Shown: positions 25,127 to 35,229 of the stretch, piece after piece
Layout of the letters: every line of letters begins with the position of its first letter
Numbering within the stretch: the first letter of the stretch is position 1
Source: Castellaniella sp.
GTDB lineage: Bacteria > Pseudomonadota > Gammaproteobacteria > Burkholderiales > Burkholderiaceae_B
NCBI GenBank assembly: GCA_019104865.1
Contig: JAHRWZ010000081.1
Coordinates: 1-50,128 of the forward strand
Direction of reading: 5' to 3'
DNA length: 50,128 nt
Made by a program: the position numbers and the translations under genes
Notes under the pieces: model-generated
What the model saw: the letters and a program-made list of their open reading frames with translations, nothing else
What the model was told of the DNA's origin: nothing
Databases searched by the model: none

Positions 25127-26477
25127 TACCCTGACGCATGAATCTCCCGGCCTGTGGCCTCGGGACATGAATACCAGCGGGGACCGCCGGGGCCAGCGCG
25201 GACGGCCCGACTGGACGGACTTCGGCTTTTTCCTGCTGCTTGCCGTGGGGGCCGGGCATGTGCTGACCGATTACGGCCAGTTCATGGACTATTACGAAAA
25301 GCTGATCCTGATCGGGGCGGTGGGCGTATTCAGCTGGCTGGGCTGGCTGTGGCGGCCCATGCGTACCCTGATGATCGCCAGTGGCCTGACGGCCCTGCTG
25401 GCCGTCTGGCTGTACAGCCCCAGCGGCGCTCTGCTGCAGGGCGACCTGTCGCGGGCCGAATCGAACTTCCTGCTGAAATACCTGCTGTCCTCGCAGTCGG
25501 CCATCTTGTGGATGTGCGCGCTGTTCGTGCTGGCCACGATCTGTTACTGGATCGGCTTCGCCAGCCGGACGGCGGCCTGGCTGGGCACGGTGCTGACCTG
25601 GTCGGCCGTCTATGCCGGCCTGACCGGTCTGCTGGTGCGCTGGCGCGAAGGCCATCTGCTGGGGCCGGACATCGGCCACATCCCAGTCAGCAACCTGTAC
25701 GAAGTCTTCGTGCTGATGTCGCTCATCACCGCCCTGTTCTACCTGTACTACGAACGCCGCTACGCCACGCGGGCGCTGGGTGGTTTCGTGCTGCTGGTCA
25801 TCAGTTCGCTGGTGGTGTTCCTGCTGTGGTATTCATTCTCACGCGATGCCTATCAGATCCAGCCCCTGGTGCCGGCCCTCAAAAGCTGGTGGATGAAGCT
25901 GCACGTGCCGGCCAATTTCATCGGCTACGGCACCTTCAGTCTGGCGGCCATGGTGGGCTTCGCCTATCTGGTGAAGTCCCACGGCGAGACGCGCAACTGG
26001 AAGCCGTTGATCCCGGTCTTCGCGCTGGGCGCCGTGCTGTGCGCCGAACCGTTCGTGTTCGGTTCGCGTGAATTGTCCGCCACCTGGATGCTGTATTTCG
26101 GTATCGGCGCCCTGATCGTCGGTGCGATCCTGGCGTTTCGAGCACCGATCGCCCAGCGTCTGCCGTCACTGGAAACGCTCGACGACATCATGTACCGGGC
26201 GATTGCCGTCGGTTTCGCCTTCTTTACGGTCGCCACGATCCTGGGCGCGCTGTGGGCGGCCGATGCCTGGGGCACCTACTGGCAATGGGACCCGAAGGAA
26301 ACCTGGGCGTTGATCGTCTGGCTGAATTACGCCGCCTGGCTGCACATGCGCCTGATGAAGGGGCTGCGCGGCTCGATGGCCGCCTATTGGGCGCTCAGCG
26401 GTCTGCTGGTCACCAGCTTCGCCTTCCTGGGTGTGAACATGTTCTTGTCCGGCCTGCATTCCTACGGCGAACTCTGA
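25116..26477 (+). CDS. ccsA: Cytochrome c biogenesis protein CcsA (ResC/CcsB), System II
   Basis: The haem-handling membrane partner of ResB. The start at 25116 follows GGAGGAG inside the end of resB. The 453-residue protein has eight or more membrane helices and the tryptophan-rich WWD-type haem-binding motif near the C-terminus (WGTYWQWDPKETWALIVW), with histidines flanking it (LHMRLMKG and the GLHSYGEL end). Together with resB it indicates that this organism uses System II rather than CcmA-I for all its c-type cytochromes. Confidence 0.95.
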   Translation: MTTDTLTHESPGLWPRDMNTSGDRRGQRGRPDWTDFGFFLLLAVGAGHVLTDYGQFMDYYEKLILIGAVGVFSWLGWLWRPMRTLMIASGLTALLAVWLYSPSGALLQGDLSRAESNFLLKYLLSSQSAILWMCALFVLATICYWIGFASRTAAWLGTVLTWSAVYAGLTGLLVRWREGHLLGPDIGHIPVSNLYEVFVLMSLITALFYLYYERRYATRALGGFVLLVISSLVVFLLWYSFSRDAYQIQPLVPALKSWWMKLHVPANFIGYGTFSLAAMVGFAYLVKSHGETRNWKPLIPVFALGAVLCAEPFVFGSRELSATWMLYFGIGALIVGAILAFRAPIAQRLPSLETLDDIMYRAIAVGFAFFTVATILGALWAADAWGTYWQWDPKETWALIVWLNYAAWLHMRLMKGLRGSMAAYWALSGLLVTSFAFLGVNMFLSGLHSYGEL

Positions 26478-26482
26478 TCGTT

Positions 26483-29398
26483 TCAGGCGGGGATGCTGCG
26501 CCCGCTGATCTCTTCGACGTAGGCCCGCGCCGCCGGGTTGGCGATCAGCGGCAGGATGTTGTCGTGGGCCAGGATCTCGGCGGGCTGGCGCGCCGCCGAG
26601 ATCACGAACCCCTGGACGTAGTCCACGCCCATTTCCGCCAGGGTGCGCAGGGTGGCGACGTCCTCGACCCATTCGGCGATGCACTCCATGCCCAGGTTGT
26701 GGGCCAGATCCACGATGCTGTTGACGATGGCGATATTGGCCTCGCTGCCAAGCATGTCGCGGATCAGGGTGCCGTCGATCTTGATCGTGTCGGCGGGTAG
26801 TTCCTTCAGGTAGGAAAACGAGGTGTAGCCGGCGCCGAAGTCGTCCAGCGCCACGCGGGCCCCCATGCGCTGCAGGCGCCGCATGAACTGCCGCGTGCGT
26901 TCCAGGTCCTGCAGGGCGACACCTTCGGTGATCTCGACGCACAGACGGCGGGTGAACTGGGGCTGCTGGTTCAGGATGCCGAACAGCGTGTCGATGAAGT
27001 GGTCGTCGTTCAGCGACACGCCGCTGAGGTTGACGTTGACCTGCTGCGTCCGGCCGAGTTTCCGGTCGTTCTGGGCCATCCAGTCCAGGGTTGTCGAGAA
27101 CACCCATTTGTCGATCATCGTGATCATGCCGGTGTCTTCGGCCGCCTGGATGATCTTGTAGGTCTGCAGCGGGTGATCGCCGTGGCTGTGGACCCGTAGC
27201 AGCGCTTCGAAATTGAGCGTCTGCAACGGATGGCGCAGCGACATGATGGGCTGCATTTCCAGATGGATGTCCTCGGGGGACGTGCCCTGTTCCAGCTGTT
27301 CGAAGACCCGCAGTTCATTGATGTGGTCGAACAGTTCGTGGGCGTTTTCTTCGTACAGGACGATGTCCTGGTGCTGCTTGCGGGCGTCGCGGCAGGCGCG
27401 GCTGGCGGCGGCAATGGCGTCCTTCGGACGCATGCGGGCGTCCAGGTCGATCAAGCCCATGGCGCTCTTGATCTGGAAAGAGCGGTTGCTGACGTGAAAT
27501 GGCGTGGCGTTCAGGGTCTCGACGATGTCCTGGCCGATGCGCCGCGCCTCGCGTGCGCGCACCCGCGGAAACAGGATGATGAATTCGTCGCTGCCGATGC
27601 GGCCCAGTTGCTGCTGCTCCGTCAGCGCGTATTTCAGGCGGTCGCAGGCCAGTTGCAGCAGCTGGTCGCCTGCGGAGTGTCCGAACAGGTCGTTGACGCG
27701 TTTGAGGTGGTCCAGGCTGAGGTACGCCAGCGCGCACGGAGTGCCGGATTGTTGCAGATCGTCGATCGAAGACTGGGTGGCGTCTTCGATTCCGTGCCGG
27801 TTCAGGGTGTTCGTCAGGGGATCGTGGTCGGTCGTCAGCCGCAGATTGCGGAGGGTTTCCGAGCGGGCGCCGACGTCTTGCAGCGAGCCCTCGATCCTGC
27901 TGCCCACCAGGGTGGCGCGCAGCAGAAAGCTGCGTGTCGTCGGCTGTAGCGGGCTGGGCAGCAGTTGGATTTCCGTGTCCCGGCCCTGTTCCGTCGCCAG
28001 TGAGACGGCCGCCCAGTCCACGTCCGGGAAGAAATCCTTCCAGTTGAGACTGGGGGTGTCCGGCTCGTCGCTGATCAGCAGCATCCCGCGCGCATTCGGA
28101 TTCAGATGTTCGAAATGGCGGGTGGCACCCAGCGTGAACATGCCCAGTGGGGACAGAGAGTCGTGGGCGATGAGTTCGTTGCGCTGCCGCAGGTCGATCT
28201 GCCGATTTTCGCGGATGCGGTTGGCCGTGGCCAGGGCGATCAGCAGATTGCAACCCAGGAAGATGACGGTGCCCGGCCAGCCGCTGATCAACGACCGGTG
28301 ATCCAGTCCGATCAGGATCAGGCCGGCGAGCAGCACGCCGACCGCGAAACAGACGCCGATCGTGTGCCAGAACAAAGCGCGCGTGGTGGAACGGAACAGG
28401 GCGTGGATCAGGATGGTGGCTACCAGCGCCGTGCCCAGCCAGGCCGCCAGGAACGACGCCGTCTGAAACATGTCGTAGGACGGAAGGAAGATCGGCGCCA
28501 GCAACAGCACCGAGCCTGTCAGGCCGATGATTCGCAGCCGGCCCAGAATCCGCGGGCCGAGGCTCTGGCGAAACAGACAGGTAAACAGCATCCAGGTCGT
28601 GGTGAATGACAGCGGCAGCGTCAGCTTGCGTGACCAGACCAGATTGTCGGGCGACAGCAGGTGGCCGAGCCAGAGATGGTCCCAGTTCAACGCCCAGGCG
28701 CCCAGGCGCAGGTTGCACAGGATCCAGCAGGTCAGCACGATGTAGAGTTGTTCGCGGGTCGTCAGTGCAATGACCCCGAGGAAGGCCGCCAGCATCAGCA
28801 GGCCGCCTTCCAGCAGGCCCAGGGTGCGTGTGGCGTGCGACTGGGACAAGGCGAGCGCCTGAGGGTCCCATTGCTCGACTGCCAGAGTACCCGGGAATGC
28901 CAGGTCCAGCCGGCACAGGATTTGATCCGCCTTGGCGGAGCCCGGCACCGACGCCGCATAGCCGAGCACGCCCGGCTGGAAATCCTGTTCAGTCAGCAGC
29001 CGAGGGTTCTGGCTGTCGAATCGCCAGCAACCCGGGGCCAGGCTTTGATTGGCTGACAGCAGCAGCGCCGTCGGAGATCCCGGGCGTTCTTTGGGGGCCA
29101 GGTCGGCCAGCAGCCACACCGGGCCTTCAGCGGCGCGACTGGACAGCCGGGTGGGGCGTTGCAGGATCAACCCCAGGGCGTCGTGGGGATCCTGGACGGT
29201 GGTTGTGGGCAGGAATCGCGTCGACAGCGGCTGCCCGGTATTGGTGGCGAAATAGGCGGGAAAGAACCAGGCGGTGGTCAGCAGAGCCAGGCAGATCAGC
29301 AGCGGAGCCAGGAAAATCGCGAGGGAAGAAAGATTCCCTGTCGCGCGGACAGAGAGCGATGGATCGAGGTGGGCTGTTGAATCCTGTTGTGGTGGCAT
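26483..29398 (-). CDS. Membrane-bound GGDEF-EAL cyclic-di-GMP protein (971 aa)
   Basis: The N-terminus has a membrane helix (LAIFLAPLLICLALLTTAWFF), a periplasmic domain of about 160 residues, and seven membrane helices (about 195-395), a 7TMR-DISM-like sensor layout. A linker leads to a GGDEF domain whose signature reads GSDEF, and then an EAL domain. In the EAL domain the catalytic set is complete: FEALLRV, NLSGVSL, VEITEG, DDFGAGY, KIDGTLI, AEWVED and VQGF. No RxxD inhibitory site is visible before GSDEF. I expect phosphodiesterase activity; cyclase activity is uncertain. It is convergent with ccsA, 5 bases apart. Confidence 0.92.
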   Translation of the reverse strand: MPPQQDSTAHLDPSLSVRATGNLSSLAIFLAPLLICLALLTTAWFFPAYFATNTGQPLSTRFLPTTTVQDPHDALGLILQRPTRLSSRAAEGPVWLLADLAPKERPGSPTALLLSANQSLAPGCWRFDSQNPRLLTEQDFQPGVLGYAASVPGSAKADQILCRLDLAFPGTLAVEQWDPQALALSQSHATRTLGLLEGGLLMLAAFLGVIALTTREQLYIVLTCWILCNLRLGAWALNWDHLWLGHLLSPDNLVWSRKLTLPLSFTTTWMLFTCLFRQSLGPRILGRLRIIGLTGSVLLLAPIFLPSYDMFQTASFLAAWLGTALVATILIHALFRSTTRALFWHTIGVCFAVGVLLAGLILIGLDHRSLISGWPGTVIFLGCNLLIALATANRIRENRQIDLRQRNELIAHDSLSPLGMFTLGATRHFEHLNPNARGMLLISDEPDTPSLNWKDFFPDVDWAAVSLATEQGRDTEIQLLPSPLQPTTRSFLLRATLVGSRIEGSLQDVGARSETLRNLRLTTDHDPLTNTLNRHGIEDATQSSIDDLQQSGTPCALAYLSLDHLKRVNDLFGHSAGDQLLQLACDRLKYALTEQQQLGRIGSDEFIILFPRVRAREARRIGQDIVETLNATPFHVSNRSFQIKSAMGLIDLDARMRPKDAIAAASRACRDARKQHQDIVLYEENAHELFDHINELRVFEQLEQGTSPEDIHLEMQPIMSLRHPLQTLNFEALLRVHSHGDHPLQTYKIIQAAEDTGMITMIDKWVFSTTLDWMAQNDRKLGRTQQVNVNLSGVSLNDDHFIDTLFGILNQQPQFTRRLCVEITEGVALQDLERTRQFMRRLQRMGARVALDDFGAGYTSFSYLKELPADTIKIDGTLIRDMLGSEANIAIVNSIVDLAHNLGMECIAEWVEDVATLRTLAEMGVDYVQGFVISAARQPAEILAHDNILPLIANPAARAYVEEISGRSIPA

Positions 29399-29501
29399 GA
29401 AACGGCTGGAAGGAAACAGGGCGCTTCGGCGGATCCGGGCGATGTTGCGCTTACTATACGCTTTACGACAAGACGTGCCCGGATTTTACCCTGTCTCGAT
29501 G

Positions 29502-30782
29502 TCACCTGCCGTCGGCTGTTTTGGGGATGCGTTCCTGGGCGAACAGTTCCTGGATCGATTCCCGGGGGCGGATTATCCAGGCATTCTGGCCGTCGACCAG
29601 CACTTCCGCCGCGCAGGGGCGCGTGTTGTAGTGGCTGGCCATGGAAAACCCGTAGGCGCCGGCGGACTGGATCGCCAGCAGATCGCCCTGTTCCAGGGGC
29701 AATTTTCGGTCACGCGCCAGCCAGTCGCCGCTTTCGCAGATCGGACCTACGATGTCGTAGGTTTCCTGCGGGATCCCGGCTCTGGGTTGCACGGGTACCA
29801 CACCGTGCCAGGCCTCGTACAGCGCCGGGCGCATCAGATCGTTCATCGCCGCGTCCACAATGGCGAAATTGCGAGCCTCGGTGCATTTCAGGTATTCCAC
29901 CCGCGTCAGCAGGATGCCGGCGTTCCCCACCAGAGAGCGGCCGGGTTCCAGGATCACCTGCAGATAGTGCAGGCCACGCTGATGCAGTGCCGCGAAGACC
30001 GGATTCAGCAGCTCGGCCGGGTCGGGCGGGGTCTCGTCGGTGTAGCGGATGCCCAGGCCGCCTCCCAGGTCCAGGTGGCGCAGCGTGATGCCGTCGGCGG
30101 CCAGCGCGTCGATCAGGTCCAGCAGCTTGTCCAGCGCATCCAGATAAGGGCTGATCTGCGTGATCTGGGAACCGATGTGGCAGTCTACGCCCACGATCTC
30201 CAGCCCCGGGTGCTGGCGCGCCTGGCGGTACAGGGCCGGCGCCTCGCGGATGTCGACGCCGAACTTGTTTTCCTTCAGGCCTGTTGAAATGTAGGGGTGG
30301 GTCTTGGCATCGACGTCCGGGTTCACGCGCAGGGACACAGGCGCGCGCACGCCCATTTCCTGGGCGATGTCCGCCAGGCGTTCCAGTTCGGCGGCCGACT
30401 CGACGTTGAAGCACTTGATCCCCGCGGTCAGTGCCTGGCGTAGTTCCCAGCCCTGTTTGCCGACGCCCGAAAACACGACGCGATTCGGGTTGGCCCCGGC
30501 GGCCAGGACGCGGGCCAGTTCGCCGCCGGACACGATGTCGAAGCCCGCGCCCAGGCGCTGGAATTCGTGCAGCACGGCCAGGTTCGAATTGGCCTTGACG
30601 CCATAGCAGACCAGCGCGTTGCGCCCGGCGATGGCGTGCTCGTAGCGGTGCCAGGCTTCGTGCAGCGCCGCGCGGGAATAGACGTACAGCGGGGTGCCGT
30701 GGCGATCCGCCAGTTCGGGCAGGGGGATGTCTTCGGCATGCAGGATACCGTCCCGGATCGGGAAGTGGGGGGTAGCGGTCAT
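29502..30782 (-). CDS. lysA: Diaminopimelate decarboxylase
   Basis: Converts meso-diaminopimelate to lysine with pyridoxal phosphate. The 426-residue fold-III enzyme shows the PLP lysine in CYGVKANSN, the phosphate-binding GGGLGI loop, the substrate HIGSQI box and the active-site Cys of GPICESGDWL. The length is standard. It is last in a run with mrcA and lptM; seven bases separate it from lptM. Confidence 0.96.
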   Translation of the reverse strand: MTATPHFPIRDGILHAEDIPLPELADRHGTPLYVYSRAALHEAWHRYEHAIAGRNALVCYGVKANSNLAVLHEFQRLGAGFDIVSGGELARVLAAGANPNRVVFSGVGKQGWELRQALTAGIKCFNVESAAELERLADIAQEMGVRAPVSLRVNPDVDAKTHPYISTGLKENKFGVDIREAPALYRQARQHPGLEIVGVDCHIGSQITQISPYLDALDKLLDLIDALAADGITLRHLDLGGGLGIRYTDETPPDPAELLNPVFAALHQRGLHYLQVILEPGRSLVGNAGILLTRVEYLKCTEARNFAIVDAAMNDLMRPALYEAWHGVVPVQPRAGIPQETYDIVGPICESGDWLARDRKLPLEQGDLLAIQSAGAYGFSMASHYNTRPCAAEVLVDGQNAWIIRPRESIQELFAQERIPKTADGR

Positions 30783-30789
30783 GAGCAGG

Positions 30790-30969
30790 TCACGGGTGCG
30801 CGGCCGGCGTGGCGACGGGCGCGACGGTCGGCGGTGCGGTCAGGGTGGCGTCGGCAGGGGGCGGGGCGGGCGCCTTGAGCGGGCCTTTCATGCCGCAGCC
30901 CCCCAGGAGGAACATCAGGCCTGTCGCGGCCAGGATCAGAGTCGGACGTGTCAGCGGGATTCTTGTCAT
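30790..30969 (-). CDS. lptM: LptM-type small outer-membrane lipoprotein (59 aa)
   Basis: LptM (YifL) stabilises the LptD-LptE lipopolysaccharide translocon. The 59-residue product has a lipoprotein signal peptide (LILAATGLMFLLGG), the lipidated Cys at 25, and directly behind it the family hallmark CGMKGPLKAP, then a Pro/Ala/Thr-rich tail. Its ATG shares one base with the stop codon of mrcA (TGATG), and lysA follows seven bases later. This mrcA-lptM-lysA arrangement is the usual neighbourhood, where cyaY is often also found; I see no cyaY here. Confidence 0.9.
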   Translation of the reverse strand: MTRIPLTRPTLILAATGLMFLLGGCGMKGPLKAPAPPPADATLTAPPTVAPVATPAAHP

Positions 30970-33416
30970 CAGAACGGCACTCGCACGGGTTGCGGGGTTG
31001 CGGCATTGCTGTCTGGCTGACTGCTGCTGCGCAGCTGATCCAGGAGCGCCCCGATGCCGTCCGGCCGGGCTGGCGCCGTGCCGGGCGCGGGGTCGCCGGG
31101 CGCTGGCAGGCCGACGCGGGCAATCGCCACGCCGGGTGGGTATTCCGAGAAATAGAAGTCGCCGTCGGTGCGTGCCAGACCGCTGGGCATGGGCCCGGGC
31201 GGAATCTGGGGCTGGCCAGCCAGCGCGACGCGCATGTAGCTGGCCCAGATCGGCAGGGCGGCCCCGCCGCCGGTCTCGCCCTGGCCCATCGATTTGGGCT
31301 GGTCGAAGCCCATCCAGGCCACAGCGACCAGCTTTGGCGTGAATCCAGCGAACCAGGCGTCCTGCGAGTCGTTCGTGGTGCCGGTCTTGCCGCCGATGTC
31401 GTCGCGTTTCAGTTCGCGATGCGCCCGGGCCCCGGTGCCCACGGTCGCGACGCCGCGCAGCATGTCATCCATGACATAGGCCGTGCGCGGGTCGATCACG
31501 CGTGCCAGGGTGTCGCCGGCGACCGTCGGTCGGGCGCGCATGATGATCTTGCCGCTGCCGTCGGTGACGTGGTCGATCAGGTAGGGCGGCACCCGGTAGC
31601 CGTTATTGGCGAACACCGCGTAGCCGCCGGCCAGTTGCAGCGGCGTGACGCTGCCGGCGCCCAGGGCCAGCGGCAGCACCGCCGGCTGACGCGAACGGTC
31701 GAAGCCAAAGCGTGTGATGTAGTCCTGCACATATTTGGGGCCGACCGCCTGCATGATGCGGATGGACACCATGTTCTTCGATTTGTACAGACCCTGCCGC
31801 ATGGTCAGCATGGGTTCGTAGGATCGACCGTAGTTCTTCGGGTTCCAGGCCTTCGATCCGGTCTGTTCGGCCGTCAGGGAGAAGGGCTCGTCGGAGATCT
31901 GGGTGGCCGGTGTCAGGCCGCGTTCCAGCGCCGAGGCATAGATGAAGGGTTTGAACGACGAACCCGGCTGACGCCAGGCCTGCGTGACGCGGTTGAACTT
32001 GCCCTCGTCGAAATCGAAACCGCCCACCATGGCCACGACGCCGCCGTCCTGGGCGCGCAGCGACACCAGGGCCGCCTGGATGCTGGGCTTGTTCAGCAGT
32101 TCCCAGTAGTCTTCGAATTTGTGGATGTAGACCACCGCCCCGCGCTGGATGCGCACGGATTCCTTGGCGTTGGGCACCAGGCCGCGGGCGACCACGCGCA
32201 AGGCGCGCTTGTCGGTGATGTCGACGATGTCGGTGGGGCTGCGGGCGACCTTGATGGCGGTCGGGCTGGCCGACAGCACGACCCCGGTCAAGAGATCGCC
32301 GTTATCGGGGTATTTTTCCTGGACGGAATCCAGGATGTCGTTGAACGCCTCGGGCTGGTTTTCGATGCCGGCGGGCAGGTCGATGGTGTCCTCGGGGCCT
32401 GGGTAGGGGGCGCGGCGCGTGTAGTCCAGCACCCCGGCGCGCAGGGACTGGTAGGCCGCTTCCTGGTCCTTGGAGTCGATCGTGGTGTAGATGTTGAAGC
32501 CACGCGAATAGATGTCGTCCTGGTACACCCCGTACAGCAGCTGCCGGGCCAGTTCGGCGGGGTATTCGCCATGCACCGCGTAGCGCCCGGAGGGCGTGCC
32601 GGCAGCGGATTTGACGACGATGGGCTGGGCTGCGGCCTGCTGGTATTCGGCGTCGGTCAGGTAGCCCAGGGCGCGCATGCGGCCCAGCACGTAGCCCTGA
32701 CGGTCTTTTGCGCGCTGGAAGTTGGAGATCGGGTTGAAGCGCGACGGGGCCTTGGGGATGCCCGCCAGCATGGCGGCTTCGGCCGGGGTGATGTCAGCCA
32801 GCTGCTTGCCGAAATAAGTGCGGCTGGCGGCGGCGAACCCATAGGCCCGGTGCCCCAGGAAGATCTGGTTCATGTACAGATCCAGGATCTGGTCCTTGGT
32901 CAGGGTGGCCTCGATCTTGAAGGTCAGCAGCAGTTCATAGAACTTCCGGGTGTAGGTCTTTTCCGAGGACAGGTAGAAATTGCGGGCGACCTGCATCGTG
33001 ATGGTGCTGGCGCCCTGCGTCTTGGACATGTGCACCACGTTGGCGATCGCCGCGCGCAGCACCCCGGTCCAGTCGATGCCGCCGTGCTGATAGAAACGGT
33101 CGTCCTCGGCCGCCAGGATGGCGGACTTCATGATGTCCGGGATTTCGTTGAAGCGCAGCACGTTGCGGCGTTCCTCGCCGAATTCGCCGATCAGCACGTT
33201 GTCGGCGGTGTAGATGCGCAGCGGCACGCGCGGCCGGTAATCGGTCATTGCGTGCAGGTCGGGAAGATTGGGCCAGGCCAGCGCGAGGGCCAACGACAGC
33301 AGCAGGGCGCTGCACGCGCCCAAGCCGGCGAGGAGGACGAATGCCTTCAGAACCAGGCGCGTGAGCCAGGACCGGGCAGGCGCCTTTGGCTTGGAGGGAG
33401 TGGTGGTGGTTCTCAT
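30969..33416 (-). CDS. mrcA: Penicillin-binding protein 1A (bifunctional)
   Basis: A class A PBP that polymerises and cross-links peptidoglycan. From ATG 33416 it has 815 residues: cytoplasmic start, one membrane anchor (about 18-43), a GT51 transglycosylase domain with EDDRFYQHGG and the QGASTITMQVARN box, an OB-like insert (about 320-420), and a transpeptidase domain with SSFK (active-site Ser), SKN and KTGTTN. The C-terminal tail is Pro-rich. The frame stays open 36 codons upstream, without a ribosome-binding site. It is divergent from aroK. Confidence 0.95.
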   Translation of the reverse strand: MRTTTTPSKPKAPARSWLTRLVLKAFVLLAGLGACSALLLSLALALAWPNLPDLHAMTDYRPRVPLRIYTADNVLIGEFGEERRNVLRFNEIPDIMKSAILAAEDDRFYQHGGIDWTGVLRAAIANVVHMSKTQGASTITMQVARNFYLSSEKTYTRKFYELLLTFKIEATLTKDQILDLYMNQIFLGHRAYGFAAASRTYFGKQLADITPAEAAMLAGIPKAPSRFNPISNFQRAKDRQGYVLGRMRALGYLTDAEYQQAAAQPIVVKSAAGTPSGRYAVHGEYPAELARQLLYGVYQDDIYSRGFNIYTTIDSKDQEAAYQSLRAGVLDYTRRAPYPGPEDTIDLPAGIENQPEAFNDILDSVQEKYPDNGDLLTGVVLSASPTAIKVARSPTDIVDITDKRALRVVARGLVPNAKESVRIQRGAVVYIHKFEDYWELLNKPSIQAALVSLRAQDGGVVAMVGGFDFDEGKFNRVTQAWRQPGSSFKPFIYASALERGLTPATQISDEPFSLTAEQTGSKAWNPKNYGRSYEPMLTMRQGLYKSKNMVSIRIMQAVGPKYVQDYITRFGFDRSRQPAVLPLALGAGSVTPLQLAGGYAVFANNGYRVPPYLIDHVTDGSGKIIMRARPTVAGDTLARVIDPRTAYVMDDMLRGVATVGTGARAHRELKRDDIGGKTGTTNDSQDAWFAGFTPKLVAVAWMGFDQPKSMGQGETGGGAALPIWASYMRVALAGQPQIPPGPMPSGLARTDGDFYFSEYPPGVAIARVGLPAPGDPAPGTAPARPDGIGALLDQLRSSSQPDSNAATPQPVRVPF

Positions 33417-33562
33417 CAGGGGCGATTGTAAGCCCTGGCTGGAGCAGGCCAGATGGCAAAGACGGAGTCTGTGTAACCGGATGCTGCGTTGCGGCGATGC
33501 CGGGCGGAACACGGATTGGGCCAATGCGATAATACACGCAAACGAACTGTCCCTGAGCTGTC

Positions 33563-34141
33563 ATGTCGATGGAATCCGCCCCCGCCGCAAGCGAAATTTT
33601 CCCGGATGCGTCCGGGGACCGGGCCGTGCCGATTTTCCTGGTGGGCATGATGGGTGTGGGCAAGACCACGATCGGCCGCCAGCTGGCCAGTCATCTGGGT
33701 CGTGAATTCGTCGATCTGGATCACGCCATCGAGGCGCGTTGCGGCGTGCGGGTGGCCACGATTTTCGACATCGAGGGCGAAGCCGGGTTCCGCCGCCGCG
33801 AAACCGCCCTGCTGGACGAATATTCCCGCTGCCAGGGGCTGGTGCTGGCCACGGGGGGCGGCGCCGTGCTGGCCGAGGATAACCGCCGCATGCTGCGGGA
33901 ACGCGGCTTTGTGGTGTATTTGCGCGCCGAGGTCGACGAACTCTACCGGCGTGTGGCGCGGGATCGCAACCGCCCGCTGCTGCGCACCCAGGACCCGCGT
34001 CAGCGCATCGCCGACCTGCTCGCGCAGCGTGAACCCCTGTACGCAAGCGTCGCCCACGTGACGCTGGATACCGCCGATCAGCCCATCGCCCAGGTCCTGC
34101 GCAGCCTTTTACCTTTGCTGCCGGTCCGTCAACCTCAGTAG
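33563..34141 (+). CDS. aroK: Shikimate kinase
   Basis: Phosphorylates shikimate at O-3 using ATP. The 192 residues have a short extra N-terminus (about 20 residues), then Walker A GMMGVGKTTIG, the substrate-binding DLDHAIEARCG and FRRRE boxes, GGGAVL, and the lid RDRNRPLLR. Six bases separate it from aroB, the common aroKB pair. Confidence 0.96.
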   Translation: MSMESAPAASEIFPDASGDRAVPIFLVGMMGVGKTTIGRQLASHLGREFVDLDHAIEARCGVRVATIFDIEGEAGFRRRETALLDEYSRCQGLVLATGGGAVLAEDNRRMLRERGFVVYLRAEVDELYRRVARDRNRPLLRTQDPRQRIADLLAQREPLYASVAHVTLDTADQPIAQVLRSLLPLLPVRQPQ

Positions 34142-34147
34142 GATTTC

Positions 34148-35227
34148 ATGCACAGCGTTCACGTCGACACCCCTGGCGGGCACTACCCTATCCACATTGG
34201 TCGCGGGCGGCTGGACACGCTGGCCGACAGCATTCCGGCCGATGCCACGTCTGTGGCGGTCGTCACCAACACCACGGTGGCGGGCCTGTATGGCGATCGC
34301 GTCCGGGCGGCGCTGGCGGCCACCGGCAAGGCCGTCCACTGGGTCGAGCTGCCCGACGGCGAACAATACAAAACCTGGGATTCGCTGAACCGGATTTTCG
34401 ATGCCCTGCTGGGCGCGGCGCTGGATCGCAAATCGGTGCTGGTGGCGCTGGGCGGTGGTGTGGTCGGGGACATCTGCGGGTTCGCCGCCGCCTGCTACAT
34501 GCGCGGCGTGCGTTTCATGCAGGTGCCCACCACCTTGCTGGCGCAGGTCGATTCCTCGGTGGGCGGCAAAACCGCCATCAATCATCCGCTGGGCAAGAAC
34601 ATGATCGGCGCCTTCTACCAGCCGCAAGCGGTGGAGATCGACCCGCAGGTGCTGGCCACGCTGCCGGCGCGGGAAATCTCCGCCGGCCTGGCCGAGGTCA
34701 TCAAATACGGCATGATCGCCGACGCCGATTTCTTCGCCTGGTGCGAAACCCACGCGCAGGCGCTGCGCGCCCTGGATGCCGATGCGATCGAACACGCCGT
34801 GCGCCGTTCCTGCGAACTGAAGGCCTGGGTGGTCTCCCAGGACGAACGCGAATCCGGGCTGCGGGCCATCCTGAACTTCGGACACACATTCGGCCATGCG
34901 ATCGAATCCGGGCTGGGCTATGGCCACTGGCTGCACGGCGAGGCCGTTGGCTGCGGCATGGTGCTGGCGGCCGAACTGTCCGTTCGGGTCAGCGGCCTGG
35001 ATCGCGCCGTGGCCGACCGCATCCGTGCCTTGGTCGAGGCCATCGGCTGCCCGACGCAGGCCCCGGATCTCGGCGCCGGCCGCTGGTTCGACCTGATGCG
35101 GGTGGACAAGAAAAACGAAGGCCACCGGATCCGCTACGTGCTGCTGTCGGAACTGGGCGGCGCCCGCCTGCAGGCGGTGGACGATGACCGGGTGCGCCCG
35201 GTCCTGCCGGGCGGGGGCGGGGTCTGA
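34148..35227 (+). CDS. aroB: 3-Dehydroquinate synthase
   Basis: Second step of the shikimate pathway, making 3-dehydroquinate from DAHP with NAD and a divalent metal. In 359 residues I see the NAD-binding [13 protein letters not shown], the active-site [21 protein letters not shown], and metal-binding histidines in [10 protein letters not shown] and the [11 protein letters not shown] segment. Standard length. It is followed after two bases by dgt. Confidence 0.97.
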   Translation: MHSVHVDTPGGHYPIHIGRGRLDTLADSIPADATSVAVVTNTTVAGLYGDRVRAALAATGKAVHWVELPDGEQYKTWDSLNRIFDALLGAALDRKSVLVALGGGVVGDICGFAAACYMRGVRFMQVPTTLLAQVDSSVGGKTAINHPLGKNMIGAFYQPQAVEIDPQVLATLPAREISAGLAEVIKYGMIADADFFAWCETHAQALRALDADAIEHAVRRSCELKAWVVSQDERESGLRAILNFGHTFGHAIESGLGYGHWLHGEAVGCGMVLAAELSVRVSGLDRAVADRIRALVEAIGCPTQAPDLGAGRWFDLMRVDKKNEGHRIRYVLLSELGGARLQAVDDDRVRPVLPGGGGV

Positions 35228-35229
35228 CC

